Shown here one piece after another: positions 23,401 to 35,800 of a DNA stretch of 64,000 nucleotides (position 1 is its first letter; every line of letters starts with the position of its first letter). The position numbers and the translations under genes are program-made. The DNA is taken from assembly GCA_024362935.1 (NCBI GenBank), contig JANCRA010000019.1, forward strand, positions 1,084,001-1,148,000. The letters are read 5' to 3'. The notes beneath the pieces are model-generated. The model saw nothing but the letters and a program-made list of their open reading frames with translations. It did not search any database and was not told the DNA's origin. Origin of the DNA: Setophaga petechia. Taxonomy: Eukaryota > Chordata > Aves > Passeriformes > Parulidae.

Positions 23401-23985
23401 GGGATGGAAGGGCTCAATTATTGCATTAGACAGTCTCAGTCGTGTGTGTTTGCCAGAGAGGGGAGCATGGTGCCTCTAGCAGCTAATCTGCTTCTGTGGC
23501 CTACCTAGGCATGCTGCATACTGCATGCAGCTCTGAAACAGCACTGAGACTGCTCTCAAATCACACCATTATCCCTCTGCCATGAAGGTTTTTGCATCTG
23601 ATGTGCTTAACCTGAATTGTTTGTATTATTCAAAACCACATTGGCAAGTAGCTCTCAGAAAGGTGTTTATGAATTTCCTGCGAAATCTGATATTTATGGA
23701 CTACATATAAACTAGCCCAGGCTTCTTTTAAGTGTCTGGCACAGAAAATCCGAGTGTGTTGGTATGGTTGCATGACAAACTGTGCTTTAGAGCCTGCTAG
23801 GATATCCATTAAGTGACAGGCTTGTTTTCCCTCACCCATCACAGAACATGAAGCCTTGGAGTCCCATAACTCTGTATTCTTAGCAGTGTTGGCATTATGG
23901 ATCTACTTACACCCAGCAAAAGCAAAATCTTCCCTGTCAAAGAGCTTATGATCAGCACACTTGGTAAAAATTACTCAACTCAAGG
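14456..23985. other. Intergenic upstream of CDH2, no gene seen
   Basis: Long AT-rich unique sequence with simple runs: T-rich at 14889-14915, C/A-rich at 17186-17235, an A14 run at 18422-18435 and other A-runs. Two TCF/LEF-type CTTTGAT motifs (18817-18823 and 18954-18960) lie within a segment, 18800-19070, that reads like conserved non-coding DNA. The segment 20120-20450 is similar in feel. No frame shows a recognisable protein. Confidence 0.55.
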
Positions 23986-24030
23986 CATTCATTCATTCAT
24001 TTATTCATGCATGCATGCATGCATTCATTC
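23986..24030. repeat. ATTC/ATGC tetranucleotide microsatellite
   Basis: Tandem CATT units shift to CATG units and back to CATT, about eleven copies in all. It is a compound tetranucleotide repeat. Confidence 0.9.
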
Positions 24031-27000
24031 ACAGAATACAAAAATGCAGGAAAAGGATAAAAGGTTAGGCATATACCCACATTTCCTCTTAACTACCTCT
24101 TAGTCTTTACTTTCAATGCTTGGTAAACCAGCTTGCTCCCAGTTCTGGTCTAAGAAAAATAAAATAATCTTCTACAACATGCTTTATTTAGCTAGGTGTA
24201 ACTGCAGTGATGTAGTGACAGCCTTAGGTCAAGAGGATTAAACTGAGCAATGCTTACAGCTGTTCATCATGCTATTCCATCTAGGTAGTGGGTGTACCTT
24301 TGGCTGCCTCTTCATCTTAGAAGTAGGAGGTAGGTTAAGCATCCCAACTAGCAACAACACCGGAGGACATCACTCCTAGAGAATGCAAGTCTGACTTTTA
24401 AATCAGGGAAAGTTGTATTTGGAGTTCCATTGCACAGAATTAGTCCTTTTCTTTTTAAACACCATGAAATCTACTTGTATTATGCAAAGGAAGAAAAGAA
24501 AAGAAAAGAAAAGGTGGGGGGGAAGAACTGAAATCTTGCTGCACATACTTGGTATGCAGGAAAACTGCAGTATTTTTAATGCAAATAGGGTATTAGATAG
24601 TGGACTGAGTCAGTTATAGGTGTAAAAGCAGAAGAATGAATGTAATCCAGATTTTGAAACACCTCAAGTTCCAGGAAAGACTGCATCATGAGATAGTTTC
24701 CATAAGGAAAAGAGACAGGGGAAGGACATGATTGCAAACTTCAAATATGTAGAGAGTTGCTGGTTATTCCCCATGTCCATGGAAACTAATGTAGCAGAGG
24801 AAAAGAGGATGTGCCAGGAATAGCTGAGGGATAGTGATCTAAGGGCTCCCAGATCTCCATGTCTCATAGTAAGGACTGGAAGAGGAGAGGATCATCAAAC
24901 TAGGGGCCACCCAGGTAAGTTAGATGTTAGAGGGGTCTCTGTGGGGTTACCTTGGAGGTTACTAAGAGGACTGGTCACTCTGAGGCTGCTGTTTGTCACC
25001 TCTGAAGTTGTGTCCCACCAATGTTCCACTTGCACGTGCAGTGAGATCTTCACTATCTCACAACTTGACAATCAAAGCTGGGCCACAGTTCTTGCTATCA
25101 TTAAGTTGTCTAACAGCTAACATGTTAAAACTCTAAGAATTTCACCACTTAAATTCCTTTAATTACTTTAAGATGACATGATGCTGTTTATGAATATTAA
25201 CGTGATACTACTTATGAATATTAATATGCTACTGCTTATGAATAATTGCATTTCAGTGAGGTTTGCCATAAATTTCCTACCAGATCAGGAGCTTTTTTTA
25301 ATTCTGGAACTTGTTTCTTGACATCTTTTTGTTCATAGCTGAGGGTCAACTGTACCAGATATTCCTACTATTCTCTCATCTTTCTTTCTGAGTTTCCCAA
25401 ATATGAGTCAGCCTGGTCTAGAGCTGTACCTGGAGCAGAAAGCTGAAAAGCAGAGTGTATTAACACTCTTCTAATTTGCCTCTTTGGCTGCCAAGCCAAA
25501 GCACACGCACAACTCCCTAGCTTGGAGTACAGCCAGGATAAATCTATGACTACACTTATCTGAGCAGATACACATTTCAACATCTAATTCCTTTTTACGA
25601 ACATCATTCCAAAAACCCTTTCCTCTTTCAGAGTAGGAAGCCTCAGTCTTTATGCATGTCTTAGCATCAGTGTTGCTGGAGGCAGTGGAAAGCAGCAGCC
25701 ATTTTGAAAGGGAATAATTCTTTTTTTCCCTAGAAAAAACACCTGCTTTTAATGAAAGCAAGTTTCAGCTCTGTGGGGTTTTTTTGATAGTTCAAACAAT
25801 AGCAGAGGTAAGAAGCACAGTTTAAGGAAGAGTGGCAGTGCAACTGTGCATTTAAACAGGGAGTGCTGAGAAGAGCTATGAGAGAGTATTTATGGCAGAA
25901 GACAGCATGTTAGAGATATGCAGAAAAGGTATGGAGTGATGAGGAAGTCTAGCATGGACAGTTCAGCCACATGGGCTCCTGTTTCACCAGAAAAAGGAAG
26001 AAAAAGGCACTTGCATGTATTCTGGGGTGTAATTTCTTTTAATAAATATTCCACTGAAGGTGAAGAGCCAGATGAATGCCTCAGTCATGACCTGGGGTTA
26101 TTTCATGATTTCACTGGACAATGTAGACCAGTAATTAGTTGACTTGGTTCCTCTGTTGTCCATAGCTGGTGTTTGGATTTTAGAACTAATGTTCAGCATT
26201 TTTTATTTTTGTACATGTCGAACTTCTAAGCTCTATTTTGACTATATTGTGTCTGATAGTTTTGGGCAGAAAAACACAGAGGTCTTTGTTGAGCATGATT
26301 TTCAAGCAGAACCACTTCCTGTGGAAGATTCTGTTTTGGAAAGAAATTGACAGTTTAAAAAATTGCAAAACAAAGCTCTGTCTATAAAACAATAGAATCA
26401 ATAATTTCATGAGTCGATAGTTTTTCAATTGAATGTTTCACTTAAACCTTTTAAATAAGTTCACTGTTGAAATTTATTACACTGTTGGATTAATTGTTTA
26501 AATTGAGCTGGATTGTACTGAATATTCTTGAGGTCTTAATTTTTTCTTGATTTGGTGTGGGAAGAGATTATAAAATCTTGACCTATTTCATTATGATTAA
26601 ACTATTTCCTATACAGTTTTAATTTTTAACAGTGTAAGAATGTGTCTTAGTATAGATTTCAGATATATGCCGTCAACGTTAACTCAATTTTATTGTAAAT
26701 TTTTATAGCAATTTATTAACTGAAACAAATACATTAAGATCATATTGTAAGCCAACCACTGATATAGACAAATTGAGGCTTAAATTCTATCTCAGCTCCT
26801 GTTCTTCCCTTCACCTTCCAGCACTACATTAAATGAAATGATTAACATTGATCACATCCAGTTGTAGAAGAAAGTGGCAAGATTTGTAAAGGCCATTATT
26901 TCATGTGGTAGCTTAATTGATAGTCCTGCAGACACCCCTAAAGAGTTGTGTCTCCTGCACAGACAAGCTTTACCTCTGTCATAAAACTGCCCTTGTGTCT

Positions 27001-27180
27001 GAAGAATAATACTACCACCCATTAGTCATCATTTGAGAGCTGTAGGTGATTTTTCAGTTGTCTTGGCTCCACCCCAAATCTGGTCTGGAAAATAAAGACT
27101 GTAACCCAGCACAAGGAGTGAAAAACAGATCAAATGTACATGTGGTAGGTTGCATTATTGAGAACATGTGCTTAACATTT
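24031..27180. other. Intergenic, no gene seen
   Basis: Apart from the 24-bp tandem units at 25182-25253, this is unique AT-rich sequence. The part at about 24660-24950 has a weak, unproven likeness to the CR1 body. No supported coding sequence. Confidence 0.5.
25182..25253. repeat. Three 24-bp tandem units with TATGAATA core
   Basis: The core TATGAATA recurs at 25189, 25213 and 25237 with an exact 24-bp period. Flanking bases are similar (CTGTT / CTACT / CTGCT before the core, ATTAA or ATTGC after it). The cores resemble POU/homeodomain sites. This may be a minisatellite of three units or a small cluster of binding sites. Confidence 0.75.
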
Positions 27181-27222
27181 ATTATTATTACTATTAGTAT
27201 TACTATTATTATTATTATTATT
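27181..27222. repeat. ATT trinucleotide microsatellite
   Basis: ATT/ACT/AGT trinucleotides in tandem, the last part pure ATT. Confidence 0.85.
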
Positions 27223-27922
27223 TCCTTTGGATTGATAATTTCCTGGCCAGATAACTTCCTGAATAATGTTGTGATGGGACAAGACAGTGGATGATGGTGT
27301 CATTTGCCTCTAGGTTGTGATGGAGGGACGAACCACCGCCAGATCTACGTCATTAAATAGTATTGATAGAAAAGACATTTCATTAATAAAGTTGTGGAGA
27401 AATCTGGTACAAGCAAAGTACTCCTCCAAAACTGGGTCAGGTTGACCAACTGCTCACACATACTTTTGGCCAAAATGAACTCAAGCATGGTGAAGCACAC
27501 TCCACAAAGTATATTCTGTTTACCTACAGGACCTTTGCCTTGCTTTGCTTCACCTGCATTTGGCTATACTTCATTCATGAAATGAGATAATCTGATTGCC
27601 ATTCTAGCCATTAATGCTGAAGACAAAATTTTTTTCTTGAAATACTATCTTTTACCCTGCATTGCTTGCTTTCTCCATAATCCAGGTATTTTAAATGCAG
27701 CATTCTTTATAGTAGCTTTTTTGTTTATTTTATTTTGTTTTTTGAATAATATTCTTTTGCCTTGGGAAAAAATACCTGCTAACTAGCCAAATCCATTTGG
27801 TGGTATAACACTTTTCATAACATGATTATTCATATTCTATGGAGAGATAACAAGGACTAGGTAACTGTATTATCTCTTATAAATAGAAAAGATACACAGT
27901 TTGACACAATTCAGGGTGTCAA
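27223..27922. other. Intergenic, no gene seen
   Basis: AT-rich sequence. A short CpG-bearing piece at about 27326-27360 includes a CRE-like TACGTCA. Nothing else can be supported. Confidence 0.5.
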
Positions 27923-28328
27923 AACAGAGAGTCAGTTGTGGGAACTCAGCACATCACTCCGGATGTCCAGAGTAGCCGTGGACCCTCTTGGGGGGGCTCG
28001 GAGGTCCTGGAATGTTGCCAGGAGCACCTGGTAGCTTGACTTTGGTCCTTCTAGGGATTTGCCACCTGTATATGAGGACATGAGGGCCACACGAGTTTGA
28101 ATGGTGCAGAAATTATGTTTTTAGAGGGTGAAAATATAGATTTTAGGGGTTTTTGTATAGGGGATAATGGAGACAAGATGGAGGGAATAGGGCGTGTCTC
28201 ATTCTTCTTCTTCATGTCATCCATTTTCTGTGATGGTGATTGGGATTGGTTTAGCATAGAAGTGCACTGTCTAACATGGGTGATAGGTATTGGGAAGTTA
28301 AGGTAAATATGATGTACGTAATTTGTAG

Positions 28329-28336
28329 TATATAAA
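28329..28336 (+). promoter_or_regulatory. TATA box of the LTR-like element
   Basis: TATATAAA lies about 95 bases before the poly(A) signal, a normal arrangement in an LTR. Transcription would start near 28360, in the CGACACCACC region or just after it. Confidence 0.55.
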
Positions 28337-28429
28337 GACGACACCACCTCAGGGGCGGTCAGAGTGCCCTTGGTTGCCTTGCTGTTCAGACCTCAGCTGG
28401 GCAGAAGGAAAATTTTGTAGATAAGAAAT

Positions 28430-28435
28430 AATAAA
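28430..28435 (+). terminator. Poly(A) signal AATAAA of the LTR-like element
   Basis: AATAAA is followed within 30 bases by a GAAGAGTCCAGTCTCATT-type segment that would hold the R/U5 junction. Together with the TATA box it supports the LTR reading. Confidence 0.5.
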
Positions 28436-28545
28436 CAACCTGAAGACTGAAAAGTGAAGAGTCCAGTCTCATTCTTTGGAGCTCAGGCTGCCTTCGAACC
28501 ATCCCACGCACCTTTGGGCAGAGACAGAAGAGCTGAACCCAAGAG

Positions 28546-31500
28546 TTAATGAAGGATAAGTGAGTAAATAGGAGACATTGAAAAGGGGTAGGAAATGATA
28601 CAACTAATCCTAATGCTTTTCAACACAGACAAAGTAGTGAGGGCTGCAGTCATTTGGTGCTGGTAAAGGCTGGTACTGTCCTTTTCCCAAATTTTCCTGT
28701 AGAAGGGCATTTTAGGGAAGTATCAGCACAAGTATTTTAGGGATATAAAATAGCATTGACAGCCTATGATTAGGACAATGCTTGAAAGCATATCCAAATA
28801 TGTATGTGTAGAAATACACAGGTGTATATTTCATGCATACATACATAACACATACCCATGTGTCTGTATATATAGAGAGAGGCATAAATGTGTAGCATGA
28901 GTTAGGTATATATTTAGTGTGAAACAGTCTACAGTTTGCTGTTGTGAAAATGACAAGTTTGATCACTCCATGTCATCTATACATGTTTGTGGCTTACTGG
29001 TTAGAAAAAAAACCCCAGGTTTTACTTTAATCTGAAAGGTGAGTGATATATGGTTTGTTGTGATTCATTTCATATCTGTGTAAACATAACGTGTATTTTA
29101 GCTGGAGAATTTTTGTTGTGAGTGGATGGAAAATGATGTATGGAATAGAAGGAACATGGTTTCATTTTTTTTTAGGCAGAAGCTGAACAGGCAACATATA
29201 CTGCTGGATAAGAACAAAGTTAAAAAAAGTCTCTTATTTTTAAACTGAGCAGATTTAATCTGGAAATCACCAAGGGAAAATAAATAGGGTACATGATAGA
29301 TGTAATTTTTATAGTGTCATTTTTTTTTGACCAGAGTTACACTTTAGCAGTTCTGCTGACATGATAGATGTTCCAGAGGAGTCTTGCACCTCACAGAATT
29401 TTAACTGCAAACCTTTATGCTTAACACATATCTCCTAAGGCAAAAAGACACACCACAATCACTACTAACATCATTTAAAACTGCATCAGCCAGAAACTAC
29501 AGGTCTGTGTCAGTTATGATTGCTGCCCATTAATGCAATCCTTTGTAATTGTACCACCTATTATTTTACCACTTGTCATTATATCACCCATCCCTAGGTG
29601 GTATGAATGAAGTTTGCTTTTTTTTTTCCCGTAGTAATAAAATGAAATCTTGTTGTCCTAGAAATGTTATTATCTATACTGCATTTTTTCAAAATCATGC
29701 AACTTGAGTGATAAGTCCCATATGGGAAAAGAGAACTAGCAATAGTACCTAGAGTTTAGTCGGGCATAGATTTGCTGCAGTAAGGCTACTAGAATAAGTG
29801 CAGAGCCTGACAGATTATAATTTTAGAGGAATAGCACAGCATGAGAAATGACAGTGGAAAAGTAAAAGAACTGGAAATAAATGGAGAAGAGAAAGTGCCA
29901 AGTGAATAGTGGCACTAAATCCAGCAAAGAGTAGTAAAGGAAAAAAAAAAAAAAACAGATATCCAGAGGAGTGAATAAGCCTTTAGTTATCCATAAGTGG
30001 TCCCATTACCAATTTAGAATTCATTACAAGCATTAGCATGGCAGCCATCAGCATCATTTCTGGAACCTCCCTAAATGCTTTCTTTCATCCTTGTGAAAAC
30101 CTCCAAAGCATAGCAATACAGCACACCTGGCGCAGCGCCAGCTCTCAGCTTCTCAGCTGCATAGCAAAAACAGAGTTATGCTACCAGAGGGGGGAAAATG
30201 GGGCCAGACCAATGTCCTCTCCTGTCCCTGGGATGGGCAGAGATGGGACAAAGGGTGGCCACAGGGAGGGAGGCTCATTGCTGTGATGAATGAGGGGACA
30301 AGCTGTGTCCTTCATCCCTGACCTCCCACTGGCACCCACCCAGTAGCAGGAGTGACAGCAGTGGTCAGGAAGATCTCCAGGGCTTTGGCACAGCAGAAAA
30401 TCTATTGTTATCCCAAATGCATTGTGGCTGGATTCCCTCTGCTGCCAGCTGAAGACTAAGGGAGACTGACCAAATCTCTCTTGATATTTTGGGCATCTCT
30501 TGTTTCATAATATCTGATAATGTGTGAATTGGTGTTCGCAGTGATGCTAGCTCAGAAAGCAGCAATAGAGATATGTTGAGTTGAGAATGCTTGTCAAATT
30601 TTGCTGGAAAAAAGCTTTTTTGAGAATGGCTAAACCCTTGCAGAAAGTTCTGCTGAATTTGACTTATTATTTTATTTCATTAATGTTAAAATAGTTTAAT
30701 ATTTGGTAATTGTTTATTTGGTTTTGCCTTAAACATTTTATTTTAAAATGTAAGTAAAAAATAGCAATGCAAAATGTGTAATGATAACATCCAAACCAAA
30801 GTGAAAGATATCCTTTTAAATCAGAAAAGTTTCAGTTTACAAGAAACAGCCTTTTTATTTTTTTCTGATTTCAGCAGTAAAAGTGGGAGAAATTTTTGAA
30901 AAATAGATGGTAAAATGAGAACTATGCCTGTAGCTTCTCGGAGGACCACTGATCTTTCTTGTGTCCTTGGAAGGCATTTCTGCAGTCCTCCAGTACTTGC
31001 AGTAATATTGTTGTGGCATTTTGTTTTACTCGGGCAGTAGTAAACGTTGCAAATAACTGAGTATCTCTCTCTTAATCAAATATTGAATTTGCCTGGGACG
31101 CTTAGAGATTCAAAAACATTTACAAAGACAGTTGTATCAATATAACATCCTTCATGGTGACCCTCAGAGTGTCTTCAGGGAAACTATACTCACAGCATAA
31201 TGTTTTCTGAGAAACATATTGTTTCCCTTGTAAAAAGAAGCAAACAAGTTTGTACTTAGCTGAGGTAAGCTGTTGTTGCTCTAATGGTCTATTAGGAAGA
31301 ATTTTTGAAAATTATGATTGTCTCTGAGGCATTTCTGGTGTAAGAACATATGGCATCTTTACACTGATATCCTTGTTATTTACAGTGAGAAAAGTGTTTT
31401 TGACTGAATTCTGAATCTAAACTTTTTCATTTTAAGAAGTGTAGAAAAATTGTTAGTGTTAGACATTTTATAGTGCATCACAGAAATATTGGTCTAATTT

Positions 31501-31958
31501 CTCTTCTAACCTGATGCTTTCACATCCCTGGGTCAGATTCACATAGCTGGATTCATTGATTCTGTGAACATTGAAATGTCCTGTGTCCTGATTATGTTTT
31601 TTTCTCTTTCATCTAGATCTCCAGATAAATATGAAGAAATGTTTACTGCAAATGTTTCGACTTTTATAATGACAAGTGATATTCAAAATGCAGCTTAAAA
31701 TACAGAGTTCTACCTGTTTACCCCTTCTGTATCTATTAGGCACCATTCTGTGACAGTGATGAATTGGATGGGAAACAATACAGGCTTGGTCTTCATTGGC
31801 ATTTTCATTAAGACATTTTGCCTTTGAAAGTGTGGGAGAAATCAGCAGCTTATTTGGGTCAGTCTTATCTGATGTCAGGGAGCAATTGGTGCAGGCTAAA
31901 ACATTGGTTTTTCTTTTTGCTTTTCATTTCCTCTTGTTGAAGCAGAACAACTTTTCCC
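28546..31958. other. Intergenic, no gene seen
   Basis: Unique AT-rich sequence with low-complexity TATG/CATA stretches at about 28797-28885 and A-runs (29940-29955). No supported gene or recognised repeat. Confidence 0.55.
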
Positions 31959-32340
31959 ATAGAACCATAGAATGGTTTGTGTTGGAACAAACCATAAAGA
32001 TCACCCAGTTCTACCCTTCCTGCCCTGGGCAGGGGCACTTTCCACTAGATCAGGCTGCTCAAAGGCCCATCCAACCCAGCTTCGAATGCTTCCAGGCATG
32101 GGACATCCACAACTTCTCTGGACAGCTGGTTCCAGTGTCTCACCAAACTCCCGGTAAAAAAATTCTTCCTACCATCTAATCTAAACCTACCTTCTTTCAG
32201 TTTGAAGCTATTCCGCCTTGTCCTATCACCACATGCCCACTATATGCCACTCCAGCTCTCCTGGAGGTCTCCTTTAGGTACTGGAAGGCTGCTCTGTGGT
32301 CTCCCCAGAGCCTTCCCTTGCCCAGGCTGAGCAAGCCAAG
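31959..32340 (-). mobile_element. CR1 LINE, 3' fragment
   Basis: A clean antisense CR1 match. It starts with CATAGAACCATAGAATGG and continues through CATCCACAACTTCTCTGG, TTCCAGTGTCTCACC, AATCTAAACCTACC, CCTTGTCCTATCACCAC and TTTAGGTACTGGAAGGCTGC to CCCAGAGCCTTCCC. The element lies on the minus strand with its 3' end at 31959 and is truncated at the 5' side near 32340. It is less diverged than the other CR1 copies here, so probably younger. Confidence 0.95.
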
Positions 32341-32610
32341 TCCATATTTTTGCCTAAAAGAACCTCCAGCAGAACTTAAATGAAAGAGGTGGTCTCTGAG
32401 AGAGCCCTGCCTGGACCTGGTCTGTGTTTGGAGCATTACAGCAGGCACAGTAAAAATAATGTGAGTTCTGGATTTCCAAAGCTTATATAAAGTACTCAGA
32501 GTAAATGGTGGCTAAATACTGAAGTCAGATAAAAGAGTGGGAAGCAGACTTGGGAGTCAGTGTAGCAAAGAAATGGGAGGCAAATGCATTCAAACAGGAG
32601 TGTTTATAGC

Positions 32611-32650
32611 ACTGGTGTGAACACTAGTGTTTTACACCACTGGTGTAAAC
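32611..32650. promoter_or_regulatory. Cluster of T-box-like half sites with palindrome
   Basis: GGTGTGAA (32614-32621), TTTACACC (32631-32638) and GGTGTAAA (32642-32649) occur within 36 bases. The last two form a perfect 8-bp inverted repeat with a 3-bp spacer. GGTGTGA is the T-box half site; the other two have one change. Function is inferred from motif only. Confidence 0.35.
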
Positions 32651-32788
32651 AAGTATGATTTCAGCAATAACATTCTTGTAAGCAAGCAGAAGTAACATGG
32701 ACTTAAGTGAGATCAGAAAAGGTATGGTAGCAGTAACTAAGTCTTGAACTGGTAAATTGAATGGTGATTATTGTTATTGCTGTGACCA

Positions 32789-32791
<3 letters not shown>

Positions 32792-32864
<73 letters not shown>
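32792..32864. repeat. Compound TTA/TTG microsatellite
   Basis: About fourteen TTA units are followed by about ten TTG units with no interruption, a compound trinucleotide repeat likely to vary in length between individuals. Confidence 0.97.
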
Positions 32865-32865
<1 letters not shown>

Positions 32866-35800
32866 ATTAGTGTTTGCCTGAGCAGGCAAAAGAGACCAAC
32901 TACTGTATTTGTGGGAACCAGAGCAGCAAGATCTGGATTTTACAATCAGAATGCAAAACAAACCAGCACAATGTAGTGTCTAAGTACATTTTTAATACCC
33001 CAGTAGTATTTTTCTAGGATGGCATTACTGTGTTATTGTATACCAAATGAGTCTCAGAGGTGCTGCCTACTTGTGAGCTCGCCATCATAGCATATTTCCA
33101 GCTTGTCCCATCAGTCCCCCATGTGTTTTACATCTGTTGTAGAAACTGAAAGCCTTATTTCAAGCCTAACCTTATTCATTTTTAGATATTAAATTGCCCC
33201 AGTTCAGTGTGGGGGCTTTAGTATTTTCATTGTTTATGTGCAAAAGAGGGATTCTAGAGGAGGAAAAAAACAACACATAAAAATTTCATTACTGGTTGGG
33301 AAAAGCTTATCATCCAGCATGTATAAATATCCTATGCAACAGCTCAAGTGATATATAGTATAAGGTCTGTAAAGCATATGGAGGTATTTACCACCACCAG
33401 TCCAGGACTTTGACAGGTGTCTCCTGGGCAGAACAAGGGGCAGTGATTTTGGAGAAAATGAGAATGTCTGTGGTAATTGAGAACCTGGGAAGAGAGGCTC
33501 ATCTGAGAAAGGGAGCACAGGGAAGAGAAATAAGAAAGTTTCCTTTGAAGGATGATTTATTAAGGTAACACACAACCTGCTAGGTCAGCAGGCCTAGGTC
33601 AAATGAAAGAACTGAGAGCTGAAGAGCCCCTCACTATGTCCCAGCTGCTGTTAAGGTGAAGATGTCCTGTGCCCTCAGGCAAGGATGCTGAGTCAGAGGA
33701 CTGGCCAAAACTCATCAGTTTTTCTTTTGGAAAAAGTCTCAAGGTGGTTGAGATTGACATGAGATATCAGCACACACAAGATGGAGACTTTCTGATAGTT
33801 ATCACTGAAAGAATATGATTAATCCATTAGAGAGTGAAATAAGGCTTTTATAGTGGAGTGACCTGCACAACACAGTGAGGAGGTGGGTCTGACTCTGTGT
33901 GAGTACATTGTGGATATGTGTGAACGTAAAGGTATCTACCAGTGTGTCTTGTCCCCCTTAATGCAGCCATCAGCTCTTGGACTGGGAGTTCTTGGATGGG
34001 CAAACTGGATCCTTGCTCAGCTCTGCCTGCTCTCCAGTTAATCAGTACAACAAACCCTGCATTGCTGCCTGTCCCCATCAACATTACTGTTTGTTGCTTG
34101 TTGTCATGGGGCTTGTCCAGTGAGGAAACTGTGCTTCTCACAAATGGAGTAGAGGACAGGTAGAGCAGTACAGCATGGGAGAAGGGAAGCTGGCTGTCTT
34201 TTCCTTTTTTGCACTGCTTTTTACTCCAAATCTCTGTGGCTGAACACAGTTCCTCCCCGCCCAGGAATCCCATTATTTCACTTTGAAAATCTGGTCAGCC
34301 TGCTCATCATTAGGTTAAATCAGGATTCCCTGTCCTGTGCCTAATGTGTTATGTAGGGAATTAAGTAATGACACTTAAAATCCCTTCTAATTTTAGTTTT
34401 AATTCTTCTCTACAATTAAATCTCACTTTCGTGGCAAAATTATTCTAGATTATTTTAAACAATTAAATTTGCTGCAGACACATGTCCCCTGATACGCTGA
34501 GCTTCACCCTCCTCTCCCAATCCTGGAGTGACTTGGAGTCATGTGTATTCCTTGCCCCCTGAGAGAATATCTCAAGGACAAAATAGCTGTCAAGTGACAA
34601 GAACAAAGCACAAGGAAGTGCTGCTTTTCCTTGCTTTCCCACCCAGTCCCTAATAAAAAAAACTAATAATGCCCATTTTCGGTAGCTGTTTGTACAACTC
34701 TACTCTCATTATTTCAGTAAAGCAGTGCAAGCTGCCAGCTGTATCTTTTGTACCTCCAGACACACTTTGCAGAAGAGCTCTTTGCTGCTATTTTGAATGT
34801 GAGTTTCCCCCCTCCTCCCTCCTTTCTTCATGTTGCTTCTCTAGATCCTGACTGAAAGGAGAGTAGGGAGAGCACTGCATGCATGGCTAAGGGTGACAGG
34901 CAGGGCAGGGGGTGAGCAGCAGCAATCCCTTCTATTACTTGTGTCATTTTCTCACTTCCTTACTAATACCCTGATAATTAGAAGGGTTCTTATTAAGCTT
35001 ATCTCAGTTCCTTGATTTAAATGCTAACTATTTGTAATATCCAGAGGTATCCTGCCGACTGCTGCTCTGAATAAGAGCATTTCTGCTTACATCCCCAAGG
35101 TTCTTCAGCTGCAGAGCCCTTTGGGCAGCCATCTCCCAGCTCCCAGTGTGGTTCTGACAGGGGATGGATTCTGGGAATGTACAGAATGCCTCTGTAGGGC
35201 TGCAGCAGGAGTGCTGCATCCTATCTCCTTTAGTGCTGTCCCTACTGGCCTCAAGCCAAGTTTAGCCCTTGCTGAACACAAGAAAAGTCCAAGTGTTTTT
35301 TGGCAGAAATACAAACCACTTGGAGCACTTTAGCGTATGGATGTGAAGTGTTTTACAAGCATCCTTAGAAGCCCAGCACAGCTCTTTGTATCATAAATTT
35401 CTGTACTGTGGACAAGCCTTGAGAAAATACCTAGGAGAGAAATGGGAGGCAACTGACAGCATAATTACTGCTTTGGGGAAAAAAGAGGCCAGAAAGGGAG
35501 GGAAGAAGAGATTCTTGTTGATTGGCCAAAATTTTAATAGGGCAGTTTGACCAGGAATTGGAAATCAGAGAGGAATTGAGCACATTTCCATTTTGAGGCT
35601 TGTTTTTCCTTAGTGATAACAAAATCTAAAAAATTGCCAAAATCAGAATAAATTTATTTTATGAAGTAAAACATTTAAATTTACTAGTACCCAAGTTTTC
35701 CCAAATTTCATTTCGGATTTAGATTTATTATGCTAACCTTATTTTACTGTTACTTCCATACCATAAAACCCTCTGATCTCCCTTTAATTTGCATGGGGAC

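Larger units (their letters stand above)
27923..28545 (+). mobile_element. LTR-like element of endogenous retroviral type, probably solo
   Basis: A block of about 600 bases differs in style from its surroundings: G-rich, with CpGs. It has the order expected of an LTR on the plus strand: TATATAAA at 28329-28336, an AATAAA signal at 28430-28435, then a short U5-like tail. A TGTC at 27923 and a GACA near 28527 would be short inverted termini. I could not find a convincing target-site duplication, so the exact ends are provisional. No gag, pol or env reading frame lies on either side, so it looks like a lone LTR left by recombination. The family name is not known to me from sequence alone. Confidence 0.6.

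Noticed and set aside
23986..24030. Regular tetranucleotide array considered as a CRISPR-like repeat
   Set aside because: There are no spacers and units are four bases long. It is a simple microsatellite in an animal genome.
24660..24950. Possible further CR1 body fragment
   Set aside because: A few phrases resemble sense CR1, but by eye the similarity is too weak and broken to call.
32737..32976. Poly-Asn and poly-Ile/Val frames
   Set aside because: Direct translation of the TTA/TTG microsatellite.
33848..34273. A 141-codon minus-strand frame
   Set aside because: No recognisable motif, no splice or promoter context. The length is expected by chance in a window of this size.
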